DNA of 64,000 nucleotides, taken from positions 31,463,183 to 31,527,182 of the forward strand of contig CM065377.1 in assembly GCA_033060915.1 (NCBI GenBank). Reading direction: 5' to 3'. The translations under genes were made by a program, and so were the position numbers. Positions 26,801 through 34,777 of the stretch are shown piece after piece. Positions within the stretch are counted from its first letter, which is position 1; the number at the start of each line of letters is the position of its first letter. This DNA comes from Euryodendron excelsum (Eukaryota > Streptophyta > Magnoliopsida > Ericales > Pentaphylacaceae). Under the pieces are notes generated by a model. That model did not search any database, had not been told where the DNA came from, and worked only from the letters and a program-made list of their open reading frames with translations.

Positions 26801-29800
26801 TGTCCAGTTGAAAATCAAATCTGTGTTGGTTCTTCGTCATCTACAAACTCACACATTTCTTCTATTATTTAAAACTTTAACTCCATGTTCTTTATGTAAT
26901 GGTTTTTCTCCATAAAGTCATTCTTAAAACTGCTATATTTTGAGGATTCCTAACTGTCCTACCTCTGTTTGGTATCAGAGCTTCAAGATGAATTTTTTTG
27001 GTAAAATTGCTGTCTTTTCTACAATGGTTACAAATGATGAATTCAATTTGAAGTTTGAAGCTCTCTCAAAAGATTACGAGGCTACCAAGGAAGATGTTGT
27101 AATGTTAAAGAGTGAAGCACATACCATCAGTATGACGTTGAGGATATGAAAGCCTCATTTATAGAGTTTGTCAACCATTGTCCTAGGCAAAAAAAATATT
27201 GGAGAACGCATTGGCCAATAGCTTGGTGCCTCTACTAGCTTTTGGAAGATGTTGTAATGTTAAAGAGTGAAGCACATACCATCAGTATGACGTTGAGGAT
27301 ATGAAAGCCTCATTTATAGAGTTTGTCAACCATTGTCCTAGGCAAAAAAAATATTGGAGAACGCATTGGCCAATAGCTTGGTGCCTCTACTAGCTTTTGG
27401 AAGATGTTGTAATGTTAAAGAGTGAAGCACATACCATCAGTATGACGTTGAGGATATGAAAGCCTCATTTATAGAGTTTGTCAACCATTGTCCTAGGCAA
27501 AAAAAATATTGGAGAACGCATTGGCCAATAGCTTGGTGCCTCTACTAGCTTTTCGAAAAGTTCCTCCACCACAAGCACCTCTTTGATTGCAGGAAGATCC
27601 TAGATTGGTTGATGTTGATAGAGGCGTCAAGCATGAAGTTGGAGATTTTCATGGAGACAACAGTCAGGAAGTACTCTTTGATTGGTTGCATAGCCTAGAA
27701 AGTTTCTTTAGGTTGTATCGATTGACGGATGAGCCAAAACTCTTCTATGTGGAGGCTAAGTTGGAGGGATCAACCAGAGTTTGGTGGGCAAAATACCAAT
27801 AAACACATTATGCTACCTTTTGGATCATGGGAATAAATAAAGATTGCTATGCCTTGAAACTTTGTAACAGCAAACTACAAGCAACGTGTTCACTAACAGT
27901 TCACACCATTGGTGCATGGAAGTATGTCTGTTGATTAGTACACTGGAAACTTCTATTCTATGGCAACCAGATAGGAATTTCCTTGGAATGAATATTTGAT
28001 GATTTCTTTCTATTGGCAAGGGTTGAATTGACAAATCTCTTGTGGTATAGCTGCTAGTGGACTTTATACCGTAGCAGATGCAGTTCAAGTGGCTTACCAA
28101 ATGGAAGAATAATTGAAAAGGAAGACCCCCATGTGAGCTTCAACAGAAAAAAAGACCCTAACTTTTGTTGATGCAAATAGAGGTAAGTCTACTGACAAGC
28201 CACAAGGAAATTCTTATGTTGCCAACAGGCCATCTCAGCCTAATGCTTCATCGTCATGTCAAGCAAGCAGTAATTCTAATTCTAAAGAAAGATGTCACGA
28301 TTGTCCTGTTTATGATCATCTCTCTTTTCAATGCCCTACCAAGTCAGTTGCTATGTTTGAAAAGATAATTTCAAAAGAGACCGAGTCTAATGAACCACTA
28401 CTTGAAGGGGTTTGTAATCTCCTTGACACTTATTTGGAGATTAGATTTGAGCCTTATCTAAATTGATGGGCATTCTTCACTCTCTTATGATAACTCCTAA
28501 ACAGTTTCCAAGATTTATGAAAAATCTATCATAAAGGGAAAATCTTCCAAACAAGGGTCAATTGTGAAGGACAGGAATGTTCATTGGTGATTGATACTGG
28601 GAGTTGTACTTGTGCTATAGATGAGCAAACATTGAAGTTGAAGAACAGTACTTTCCTAAGTTAATGAAGTTCTCCATGTGATGGCATCTGTTGCAGGGCT
28701 AAATTAAGTATAACAGGCTTTGGATGTCTAGAGCAAAGGCTATGGGTCCCAGGATCATCAAGAAGCCTTTTTGGTCCAAAGGGAAGCGTCAGTGGTAGGG
28801 TTTAGGGTCTTTATTTACATTCATTCTAAACTAGTATGCCGCAAGACTTATTTATTTTTCCCTATTTTTGGGAACTGAGGCTATTTTAATTTCTCAATTT
28901 GCTGGACTTGAGTTCTAATGTGGATCCACGGATCTTGTTTTTGGTCAAGTTATCAAATGGGTAATTATAAAAGGGTTTTATTAGGTCTAGAATAGTCTTA
29001 ATAGTAAAAGCGTTAAAGTTTCTTATTTTGAATTCATAGTCATAGTTGGAGTCTAAGAGACATGGATATGGATGGGAAAACATATATGACATGTTACGAA
29101 TGCTCCAATACAAAAAAGTTTCCAAAAATTAGGACACTACATGTAGGGATATGACATCAAATAACTATAAATGTATAACAACAGTATATATACATATTCA
29201 TGAAAATAATTTATTCTTTTTTATGTTAGAAAATATTTATATATTATTGTATAACACCAGTAAGAAATCAATCTCCACATTCTATACGTTGGAAAAGAAG
29301 TTCGAACTAAATGTCGTAATATCTATTTAAAAAAATATATTCACAATCAATGTGGAAGTTTTAATTTTTAGAGTTCCTAAATTAAAAAGCCAAATGGAAA
29401 AGGGACTAATTGGTATAATCCACATTTGTTTTAATTTTAATTATCGGCTTTCAAGTTATTTTCTTCAAATTGACAGTGTGTTTTGAGTGTGTATAAGCAA
29501 TGGGCACGTGTGTCCGTAAGTGTCTAAAGTGTGTCTAGTTGTAAAAATATTAAAAGATATTAAGACACGTTTAAATGGGTGTCTTGACACGTTAGAAGTG
29601 TTTGCACTTCTTAAGTTGGAGTACGATTAGATATGAGTCTAAATAAGCCTATGTAATCTTTATATGCAATAAGAGTTGAGTTTTGGACAACTATTGATTG
29701 TGTTTTGTGAGAGATTTGTTTAACCCTTGCTAAGGTAAGCCCATGGTTTTGTTATTGTTGTTGTTGTTGTCTTCTTCTTCTTCTTCTTCTTCTTCTTTCT

Positions 29801-32800
29801 AGAAATTTCAGCGTGCTACACTTCGCAACCAGAACTTAAAAGCCACTGTTTTCTATCATGAAAATATCCTTTAGCCTAAGAAGCACGACATGACATGTGA
29901 CACAACAATCTTCAGAAAATAGAGGACACAACACGGTGTGGACACATCAAAATTATTTATATTTTTATATTTTATATAACAAAAATATATTTTGTATAGA
30001 TCTGTTTTATTTGTTATGTATTTAATTGTGTAAACATTTTTATATTTCTTATTTTTCTTGTCCTTTGCCTGTTGTTAGATCCTCAAACGAAGCTATTTGC
30101 CCCTCTCCTTCTTTCCTCCTCCCTGTAAATAAGATTCATAGATCCCGCAAACCAAGAAGCAAGTTAACCGTATCCTAGAAGTGACCCGAAAATGGACAAG
30201 TGTTCGGAGAGTGTCCGGCAAAAATAAAAATATAAAAAGAATTAGGACACGGGAGAGAGCGTGTCAGACACGTGTTTGACAAGTGTCGGTGTCCGACGTG
30301 TATTGGACATGGGTACGTCTCTCTACCAGGTGTGTCCGTGCTTTCTAGCCTTTTGCCACCCAAATTATAATCCCTACATCAACAGCTAACCCTAACAGCC
30401 TAGACCTACAACAAAAGGGAAAAGTACTGTTCTTGGGTACTGTTCACAGCCAAAATCCAACCCAAAACTTTCCTACATTGAGACCTAATAAACCCTGACC
30501 TCTTACCCTACCATTTGACCACTAATTTAGCTCCAAAACCCTAAGTTTGGTTGCTGCCCAGACCTTTAAACCACATGCTCTCAGAAAATCCAGCAAGCTG
30601 ACAATTCGAAAATCAAACCTAATTTGGTTCTTATTCCTATACAAATGCTACATCATTTCTTCTATTATCTATAAACCAAACTCCACGTACTTTGTGATAT
30701 TTTTCCACCATAAAACTTCATTAGGCAGTTATATTTTGTGTAAGCTATCCTACATCAGGGGATTTCAGTGTATGGAGCATATGAGAATGTTGTCTTCAAG
30801 AAACCAGGGAAAAAAAAAAAGGAATGATGCTGTAGTAACATTTATAACTTTATGTTTCCTCATTTATTATATTAAAATGTAGCAATTTACTTAAGGCCAA
30901 TTAGTTAGGTCTCTCTAGCTCTCTCTTTTTTTCTCTCTCTCTCCCCCTCTCTCTGTCTCCCCTCATTTCTTATTCCAATGTATTATTTTTCTTCTTCAAT
31001 CAAGAGGAATATTGGAAGATGACTCGGCAACATAGAGACATTTTGTTGATATATATTGTGAAACACAATATGCCAATGAGTCATCTTGGTGTTACCCTGA
31101 CATAATGTGATACAAGTATAGTCTACATCTATGACACCGTTTTTGGTTATCATGACTTGTTCTTAGAATGAAGGCTTGTGATTTTGAGTTGAGTCGATTT
31201 TGGTTGAGATTTTGAATCCTGTTTTTTAAACAAGGGAAAATAGTTCCCAATTGATCATCTTTTCCATTCCTCACAAAATCCGCAAACCAAACATGGACCA
31301 AATGCTTTTCAATATTAACATGTAATCCTAAATTGTTATTAACTTGTAGAAATAACTAATGCATATACTTATTAGACATTTGATGCAACTTAAATTACTA
31401 AAACCAATGCAATTGCCATAACTCCTCAATCCCCTCTTGTTGGAGAAAACTTGAGTCTTGTAAATTATACACGGTGTAGATACTGACATTTCTTTGGTAA
31501 TCTTGATGGTTGACTTTGATGCAAAGTTGATGTAGTTTTATGGCTCTGGTACCAAATCTGTCTGGTTCTTATAGTTATCCCATTGAGCATGCGGAGGGCT
31601 ATATTATGTCATTTATTTCTTTCTAATGGAGATAGAATAGGGGTGAGAGTTCTCAATTATTTTTTCTTCAAAATTATCATCTTTATATCTAATCCATTTT
31701 GCATCCTTATGTCCATTTTGTGAGCTTTAAAAAGCCCAAAAAACAATTAGAGACACATTAGTATCTACAAAGGTGCCATGTCTGTGGCAAACACATGCTT
31801 GACACCGATAATCGTCGCACATGTGTCGACCTGTTGGACACATGTCTAAACGTGTCCCAGTATTTTTTTAATTTCTTTATAACCTGCCAGACTTTGGACA
31901 TGCTAGGGATGCATGTCTATCACTAAGACATCACATGAAATACATATGGGCCATGACAAAATGTTTGAAATAAATAACTTGGGGGCCAATGATTAAAATA
32001 AAAATAACTCTGATTTAACCATTAATCCCTCCTCTAGGCCTTTTAATTTTAGAAACTTTAATGCCTAACACTTAACCATGTGTTTGAGAATAGAGCCTCT
32101 TAAATAGATGTTAGGACTTCTTGTTCTCACTTCTTTTCCAACATATAATCTTAAATAATTTTTTATTTTTAATTTAGTAAAATTCAAATATATTTGAACA
32201 AAGAAATGAATAAGCTATTATTTTCATGAACACACACACGTGTATAGATAGATATAAGTGCATATTTATGTGTCACTATGTTCCTGCAATGTCTGTATCT
32301 TAATTGTTTGAAAATTGCCATGTCATGAGTCCGTATTATTTCATATCCAACTCCTCTATAATGACATGTTAACACTCTATAACAACACCGTAATTTGTGT
32401 TGGAAAAACTTAAAATCTTGCTATACAAATTATCATACCAACTATTTAAAAAGTCTATGCAATTTTGAATTACTACTATACATTTTGAAAGAAAAAAAGG
32501 ACATATCCATCACAAACTAGTGCAGCTTGAATTACTTAGATCATTTGAAATGTCATAAGGGTTGCTTGTGAGTCCTATGTCAAGTGCCTTTAGTGAATCC
32601 TAATTGTGGTGAGATCCATTTCAATCAAAGGCCCACAACTTTAGGATGTTTCAAAAGTGGAGAAACTGCCTTTCTTTCAATCTGCCTTATATGCATCAAC
32701 TGTGCATCCAAGCTAGTGCCCCCTCCTCAATCTTAGTTGTAGATGTACTTGAATGTTCTTGTTTTGGTGCAATTATATATAGATTTGAGCTAGACCTATT

Positions 32801-33772
32801 AACTTAATTGAACCAAGTGGTAAAACCACCTTCTCTTGATTCTAGTTCTATACCCACTTCCCCTCCTTTAATGGCTTTCAGCCTGCTTACTACCCTTCCC
32901 ATGAAAGGGACTTTACTTCTGTTTACGATGATTCCTATACCCTGGAACTGTAAATTAACCTACACTGCCTACTAACCATATGGTAAACCAATTTTTAATC
33001 TGATTCCTTTTTGCGTATGTACGTATGAATCTAAATATATCTCATTACTATTTTTACCTTCCCAAAATGTTATTTTGAATATATGGATGAAATGTGAAAA
33101 ATATTGTCTTTTCTGCATACTACGATATATTAATTTTACACACTTGATTGGAGTTTTGAGTATGCTAATGTGTTTTTGTAGCATTGTCATTGCTGTCCAT
33201 GTGGTGAGGTCGTATAGTTTAAGTGCTAATCCACTTTCTGTTATGGAGCTCTTTCTAGTTCAACCTAACAGTTGGGTGATAATGGTCTTGCAATGATGCA
33301 GCTCCAAGGTCCTAGCCTTGACATCCACAAGGAAGGCAAGTACCTCATGCTTGCTGTTCAGGAGCTGGTATCAGGAGATCACTGTGAAGGGAGATTTGTA
33401 TTTGGTCATGAAAGCAAGAAGCCTAAGGAGTCTAGTGACAGTGATAGATTTACAAGAGATGGAGCAAACCCTAAGAGCTTGCTGCAAACTCTCATGATGC
33501 GGGCGGGGCACTCCCCCCCGAAATACAAAATAAAGCATCTCAAGACTAATGAATTCAGAGCGCTGGTAGAGTTTAAGGGGATGCAATTCGTAGGGAAGCC
33601 CAAGAAGAACAAGCAGCTTGCGGAGAGGGATGCTGCCATAGAGGCATTGGCCTGGCTGACACATACCTCTGGCAAAAATCATGAGGAAGATGATAATTCC
33701 CCACCTGATGTCACAGATAACATGTTGAAACTTCTCGGTAAGCGCAGAAGATCAAAGCGGCGCACGGGTTGA
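2536..33772 (+). CDS. DExH3: DEAH-box RNA helicase DExH3-like, C-terminal 664 residues, ten exons
   Basis: Exons seen: 2536-2808, 3867-4061, 4555-4758, 9488-9557, 9679-9827, 17961-18269, 18361-18420, 23239-23391, 23481-23591, 33302-33772. All junctions are GT-AG and phases agree, giving 664 codons plus TGA. Domain order in this part: end of RecA-like domain 2 (residues 1-190), winged-helix/HA2 (about 191-330), OB-fold region (about 400-510), and a dsRNA-binding domain (about 564-633). Helicase motifs IV, V and VI are intact. Motifs I-III (Walker A, DEIH) lie upstream of the window. The family unwinds RNA or G-quadruplexes with ATP, like animal DHX36/DHX9. The residue pattern and exon order match Arabidopsis DExH3/DExH5 closely from memory, and the adjacent NOL gene supports DExH3. 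The exact client RNA is not known from sequence. Confidence 0.93.
2809..3866 (+). other. DExH3: DExH3 intron between exons a and b
   Basis: The intron is 1.06 kb, from GTAAGA to CCACAG. It contains a GACATGG-type dispersed repeat fragment at 3368-3490 and is otherwise AT-rich with no coding signal. Confidence 0.85.
3368..3490. repeat. GACAC-type dispersed repeat fragment
   Basis: The order GACATGGATACGGGATATGG, GACATGACA, and then GAGGACACAACACGACAGGGACAT parallels the copies at 29052 and 29878 (which has GAGGACACAACACGGTGTGGAC). Ends are unclear. Confidence 0.5.
3867..4061 (+). CDS. DExH3: DExH3 exon b (motif V)
   Basis: The exon has 65 codons in phase 0 between CCACAG and GTCAGT. It carries motif V (TNMAEASIT at about 3918-3944), the [10 protein letters not shown] segment typical of DEAH/RHA helicases, and ends with the glutamine that opens motif VI (QRRGRAGR), so motif VI is split by the next intron. 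Confidence 0.94.
4062..4554 (+). other. DExH3: DExH3 intron between exons b and c
   Basis: The intron is 493 bp, GTCAGT to GTGCAG, T-rich, with nothing else recognised. It splits helicase motif VI. Confidence 0.88.
4555..4758 (+). CDS. DExH3: DExH3 exon c (motif VI, start of winged helix)
   Basis: The exon has 68 codons between GTGCAG and GTAAGT. It begins [11 protein letters not shown], which completes motif VI with its arginine finger, and continues through [11 protein letters not shown] into the winged-helix domain. It is joined to the next exon across a 4.7 kb intron. Confidence 0.94.
4759..9487 (+). other. DExH3: DExH3 4.7 kb intron between exons c and d
   Basis: The intron runs from GTAAGT to ATTACAG. 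It contains a Harbinger-like MITE (5233-5721), a GGATTTGGAT/CAAATCC-rich stretch at about 5955-6060 that may be a MITE relic, and several short reading frames without recognisable homology (for example 8516-8700). Nothing else is supported. Confidence 0.85.
5233..5721. mobile_element. Harbinger/Tourist-like MITE, 489 bp
   Basis: The ends are inverted: GCTATGTTTGGT at 5233-5244 and ACCAAATGTAGC at 5710-5721 (complement GCTACATTTGGT). Inner arms continue with imperfect GAATGGAAYGGAAT-like pairing (CCTTCCGTTCCTATTC at left, GGAATGCTCATTCCGTTCC at right). The core 5300-5640 is almost pure A/T. The TTTGGT terminus resembles Tourist/Harbinger MITEs. No target duplication could be fixed. Confidence 0.6.
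9488..9557 (+). CDS. DExH3: DExH3 exon d (HA2/winged helix)
   Basis: This is a short 70-bp exon after ATTACAG, with a strong GTGAGT donor, leaving phase 1. It encodes [23 protein letters not shown], the conserved helix of the HA2 region (usual pattern: A-L-x-x-L-x-x-x-G-A-L-D). The codon split with exon e gives a glycine. Confidence 0.9.
9679..9827 (+). CDS. DExH3: DExH3 exon e (HA2 domain)
   Basis: The exon has 149 bp after TTAATCAG and ends before GTAAGT. It continues from phase 1 and ends in phase 0. It encodes [20 protein letters not shown] and then [13 protein letters not shown], the HA2 core of DEAH helicases. The separating intron 9558-9678 is only 121 bp. Confidence 0.94.
13619..14560. 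repeat. LTR-like relic beginning TGTCACGACCC
   Basis: It starts TGTCACGACCCC, the same kind of head as the 2.3 kb LTR at 14830 (TGTCACGGCCC), and continues as AT-rich non-coding sequence. The right end is not clear and no target duplication was found. It is probably a truncated relative of the neighbouring LTR in the same orientation. Confidence 0.35.
14830..17129 (-). mobile_element. 2.3 kb solo-LTR-like insertion in the LINE, TSD ATTCT
   Basis: The insert begins TGTCACGGCCC and ends GAATGTTACA, and is flanked by identical ATTCT at 14825-14829 and 17130-17134. Removing it with one ATTCT rejoins the LINE reading frame exactly. TG..CA ends and a 5-bp duplication indicate an LTR. On the minus strand it starts TGTAACA, a common plant LTR start, so minus orientation is likely. 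No gag/pol coding is visible inside, hence a solo LTR or non-autonomous element. Confidence 0.75.
15529..15662. repeat. Four tandem 34-bp units inside the LTR
   Basis: The units begin at about 15529, 15561, 15595 and 15629, each with ACTTCCCT, TAAGCCCGGAAGCAAGGCAA and a short spacer. Units 2 and 3 are nearly identical; units 1 and 4 are more degenerate. They lie near the middle of the 2.3 kb LTR. Confidence 0.8.
17961..18269 (+). CDS. DExH3: DExH3 exon f (HA2 end to linker)
   Basis: The exon has 103 codons after TTCATTCAG. It contains the [12 protein letters not shown] and [12 protein letters not shown] blocks diagnostic of DEAH/RHA helicases, then [16 protein letters not shown] leading to the OB-fold. 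It follows an 8.1 kb intron, and the donor GTAGGG is slightly weak. Confidence 0.95.
18361..18420 (+). CDS. DExH3: DExH3 exon g (OB-fold start)
   Basis: This is a 60-bp microexon of 20 codons ([20 protein letters not shown]) between TGTGCAG and GTAAGT. It forms the first strands of the OB-fold. It is separated from exon f by only 91 bp and from exon h by 4.8 kb. Confidence 0.9.
20127..22044 (-). mobile_element. LTR-like relic, minus orientation, left end uncertain
   Basis: The right end CTAGGGTGTTACA reads TGTAACACCCTAG on the minus strand, a widespread plant LTR start. Internal phrases such as CATTAGAAACTAGACTTCA recall the 2.3 kb LTR (CATTAGAAAGTAGACTTA). The left end near 20127 is a guess. 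No gag/pol is present. Confidence 0.45.
20981..21460. repeat. 240-bp direct tandem duplication
   Basis: The copies are 20981-21220 and 21221-21460, abutting exactly, both starting CTAGGTCACTTAAGGTCCC and ending GTATTTCTTA. I count about seven differences by eye, so they are about 97 percent identical. The duplication lies within an LTR-like relic. Confidence 0.92.
23239..23391 (+). CDS. DExH3: DExH3 exon h (OB-fold)
   Basis: The exon has 51 codons after TGCTTCAG. It encodes [20 protein letters not shown] and then [19 protein letters not shown], the conserved OB-fold strands, including the PWLVF/EK segment and the R-D-x-T segment that contact RNA in related helicases. Confidence 0.94.
23481..23591 (+). 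CDS. DExH3: DExH3 exon i (end of helicase core)
   Basis: The exon has 37 codons between CTTTTAG and GTGAGT. It encodes [18 protein letters not shown] followed by the [14 protein letters not shown] helix that closes the helicase core. It is separated from exon h by an 89-bp intron and from the last exon by 9.7 kb of TE-rich intron. Confidence 0.93.
25440..25800 (-). repeat. GACAC repeat copy in left LTR
   Basis: This is the reverse complement of the family copy at 1569-2260, with ordered shared blocks. It is absent from the equivalent place in the right LTR, so it arrived after the LTRs separated or was lost from the other. Confidence 0.6.
26407..26470. repeat. (GGT)n(TTG)n(TTC)n microsatellite in left LTR
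   Basis: Contiguous GGT, GTT and CTT triplet runs end in TTTCTAG. The homologous site in the right LTR (29752-29800) has TTG and TTC runs ending in the same TTTCTAG, with different copy numbers. Confidence 0.9.
26970..26981 (+). other. Primer binding site, initiator Met-tRNA type
   Basis: TGGTATCAGAGC lies 3 bp after the inferred left LTR end. It is the standard plant retrotransposon primer site complementary to the 3' end of initiator Met-tRNA. Confidence 0.85.
26988..28676 (+). pseudogene. gypsy gag-protease relic
   Basis: The coding starts near ATG 26988 with a coiled-coil-like N-terminus, is broken by a 155-bp triplication, and resumes at 27588-27800 with the gag core ([21 protein letters not shown], later [12 protein letters not shown]). 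A CCHC zinc knuckle follows at 28293-28334 (C-x2-C-x4-H-x4-C), then a protease active site VIDTGS at about 28587-28604. The frame is broken several times and nothing of RT, RNase H or integrase follows before the right LTR. Confidence 0.78.
27089..27553. repeat. Exact 155-bp tandem triplication inside gag relic
   Basis: The units are 27089-27243, 27244-27398 and 27399-27553. Each contains GAAGATGTTGTAATG, TCAGTATGACGTTGAGG, TTTGTCAACCATTGTCC and GGTGCCTCTACTAGC. I see no difference between the units. 155 is not a multiple of three, and a TGA occurs in each, so the array breaks the gag frame. Confidence 0.95.
29052..29612. mobile_element. GACAC-type TIR repeat inserted in right LTR
   Basis: The insertion begins near AGAGACATGGATATGG and ends ACGTTAGAAGTGTTTGCACTTCTTA. 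The left LTR lacks it: TAGTCATAGTTGGAGT continues directly to the block that follows the insertion here. The ends are weak inverted repeats of the AGAAG..ACAC kind. Confidence 0.55.
29878..30343. mobile_element. 466-bp TIR element with near-duplicate flanks
   Basis: The left end AAGAAGCACGACATG and right end GTGTCCGTGCTTTC (complement GAAAGCACGGACAC) are inverted. Flanks are TTTAGCCT (29870-29877) and TCTAGCCT (30344-30351), and the other LTR shows the uninterrupted site. There is no coding. Both ends carry GACAC/GTGTC clusters and the core is AT-rich: a MITE, possibly Mutator-type given the 8-9 bp flank duplication. Confidence 0.65.
31765..31925. repeat. GACAC-type repeat fragment
   Basis: The stretch is dense in GTGTC, GACAC and CACATGTGTCGAC motifs, like the ends of the 29878 element. 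Ends are not resolved. Confidence 0.45.
33302..33772 (+). CDS. DExH3: DExH3 last exon (dsRNA-binding domain, stop)
   Basis: The exon follows GATGCAG and runs 156 codons to TGA at 33770. After a charged linker it carries a dsRNA-binding domain at about 33467-33676: [20 protein letters not shown], a FVGKP turn, then [19 protein letters not shown], the basic C-terminal helix. It ends in a very basic tail ([11 protein letters not shown]) that could act in nuclear import or RNA contact (inference). A GT-AG pair inside it (33738-33812) would give an alternative C-terminus. Confidence 0.95.
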   Translation, partial: LQGPSLDIHKEGKYLMLAVQELVSGDHCEGRFVFGHESKKPKESSDSDRFTRDGANPKSLLQTLMMRAGHSPPKYKIKHLKTNEFRALVEFKGMQFVGKPKKNKQLAERDAAIEALAWLTHTSGKNHEEDDNSPPDVTDNMLKLLGKRRRSKRRTG

Positions 33773-33812
33773 TGAATGCATTTCTGTTGAATGGATCTGT
33801 TTGCAACTGCAG
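33738..33812 (+). other. DExH3: Possible 75-bp alternative intron at DExH3 stop
   Basis: The sequence CTCG|GTAAGC and the acceptor AACTGCAG|GG would remove the basic tail and replace it by GPKNDN and a stop at about 33832. 75 bp is near the minimum intron size in plants. The unspliced reading matches the family C-terminus better, so this would be a minor isoform or 3'UTR intron. Confidence 0.35.
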
Positions 33813-33822
33813 GGCCAAAGAA

Positions 33823-34127
33823 TGACAACTAAGCCAGTTTTGATGTCTGAAGACGGTGATCTCACACCTGTTGTCACTGACTACAGGGTAAAATATATGG
33901 GAGGCGCTAGGATTGAAGCACCATTTCCTGCTGAAATGTCCCTTGTAGCTGCTGCTGCTTGGCCGAAGAATGGTTCACAAAGGGTAGATGCTTTGTTTCC
34001 TTTAAACAGGTTACTTGAATTTAGTATTTTAAAACTGGTCTCTGAGCCTAGTGGTAACTTGAGGCCTTATGGGGCAGATGATAAGATTCAAATATCACTC
34101 TCTATTGGAGGAGGAAGAAATCAATAA
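33823..34127 (+). CDS. Unidentified reading frame, 101 codons
   Basis: An open frame from ATG 33823 to TAA 34127 directly follows the helicase. The composition looks coding (balanced residues, segments ARIEAPFPAEMSLVAAAAW and RVDALFPLNRLLEF), yet I do not recognise it. It overlaps what should be the helicase 3'UTR. It may be a fragment of another gene, or chance. No promoter was seen. Confidence 0.25.
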
Positions 34128-34549
34128 TTAGACAATTTTGGCATGTGATTTGGAAATCCATGAGGTGTATGGGGTTCTGAGGCCAATTGTCTCACAATCT
34201 ATTTTATTGTTCATTGATTTAGAATGGGTAGATCATGTCATTACCAGAATGGCTGGGTGCGACTCGTGAGATGTATACGGGCAAATTTTGTAAATTATAG
34301 GATATTTTCTATGTAAAAAATGTAATTTATTTAGAAGAATTATATTGCAACTTGGATCAATAATCTCCATTGGTGAAGTAGGTTGACTAATGCATTGGAA
34401 TTTGCAGCCTTTATTATCTGAACCTTAGATATTGAAAGTGAGTTGTATTGTGAATTAATTGCTTGGAAGGCATATGCATCTTGAAAGTTGCTTAGTGTTC
34501 TGCTCTTAGTTACTTGTACACTACTACTACTGATCATAATTGGTCTAGA

Positions 34550-34777
34550 CAGGTGGTTGCCATAGATATGATTGGGTCCCTAAATCCTAATAAAAGAGGA
34601 GAGGCACATCTAAGCTGTTGGGTGATCAACTACATGATTGAGGACCTCCTGATTTTGAAGGGCTTTTCCGTCCTTGCAGGTCCCTCGGTCCTAATAAAAA
34701 TACATGTGGTTGCCGATGCAAAGTGCCGACTCCCTTACGGCGATGCTCTCAAGTTCCAAGTTGGTGCAAGGGAATGA
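34550..34777 (+). CDS. Unidentified short reading frame after a possible splice acceptor
   Basis: The frame opens after CTAGACAG and runs to TGA at 34777. Residues include MIGSLNPNKRGEAHLSCW and ADAKCRLPYGDALKFQVGA. No family was recognised. GC content is higher than in the surroundings. It could be a second exon with 33823-34127 or a pseudogene piece. Confidence 0.2.
   Translation, partial: QVVAIDMIGSLNPNKRGEAHLSCWVINYMIEDLLILKGFSVLAGPSVLIKIHVVADAKCRLPYGDALKFQVGARE

Larger units (their letters stand above)
24981..26966 (+). repeat. Left LTR of the old gypsy element
   Basis: It shares an ordered series of blocks with 28677-30757: TATGGGTCCCA.GATCAT.AAGAAGCC, TTTTATTAGGTCT, TAATCC/TAACCCTTG, a GTT/CTT microsatellite, GTTTGGTTGCTGCCCAGACC. 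It contains about 0.9 kb (25320-26200) not found in the right LTR, including a minus-strand GACAC repeat copy (25500-25775). Confidence 0.8.
24981..30757 (+). mobile_element. Old Ty3/gypsy element with gag and protease only
   Basis: Two related LTRs flank a 1.7 kb interior with a Met-tRNA primer site, a gag relic, a zinc knuckle and a protease motif. No reverse transcriptase or integrase is present, so the element is deleted or non-autonomous. The LTRs are strongly diverged and each carries private insertions. No matching target duplication was found, consistent with age. Confidence 0.82.
28677..30757 (+). repeat. Right LTR of the old gypsy element, with two insertions
   Basis: It is homologous to 24981-26966 and interrupted by GACAC-type insertions at about 29052-29612 and 29878-30343. 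It starts TGTGATGGCATCTG and ends near TCCTACATCA. There is no polypurine tract directly before it. Confidence 0.78.
23592..33301 (+). other. DExH3: DExH3 9.7 kb intron before the last exon
   Basis: The intron runs from GTGAGT to GATGCAG. It holds a decayed gypsy element (24981-30757), and a GACAC repeat fragment near 31765. The parts 23592-24980 and 30760-33301 show only AT-rich sequence, a GAGA-type purine run near 24456-24475 and CT-rich microsatellite at 30910-30962. Confidence 0.88.

Noticed and set aside
32810..32870. Possible tRNA-like sequence (CAAGTGGTAAAACCACC .. GTTCTATACCC)
   Set aside because: A-box match is poor and no stem pairing could be traced.
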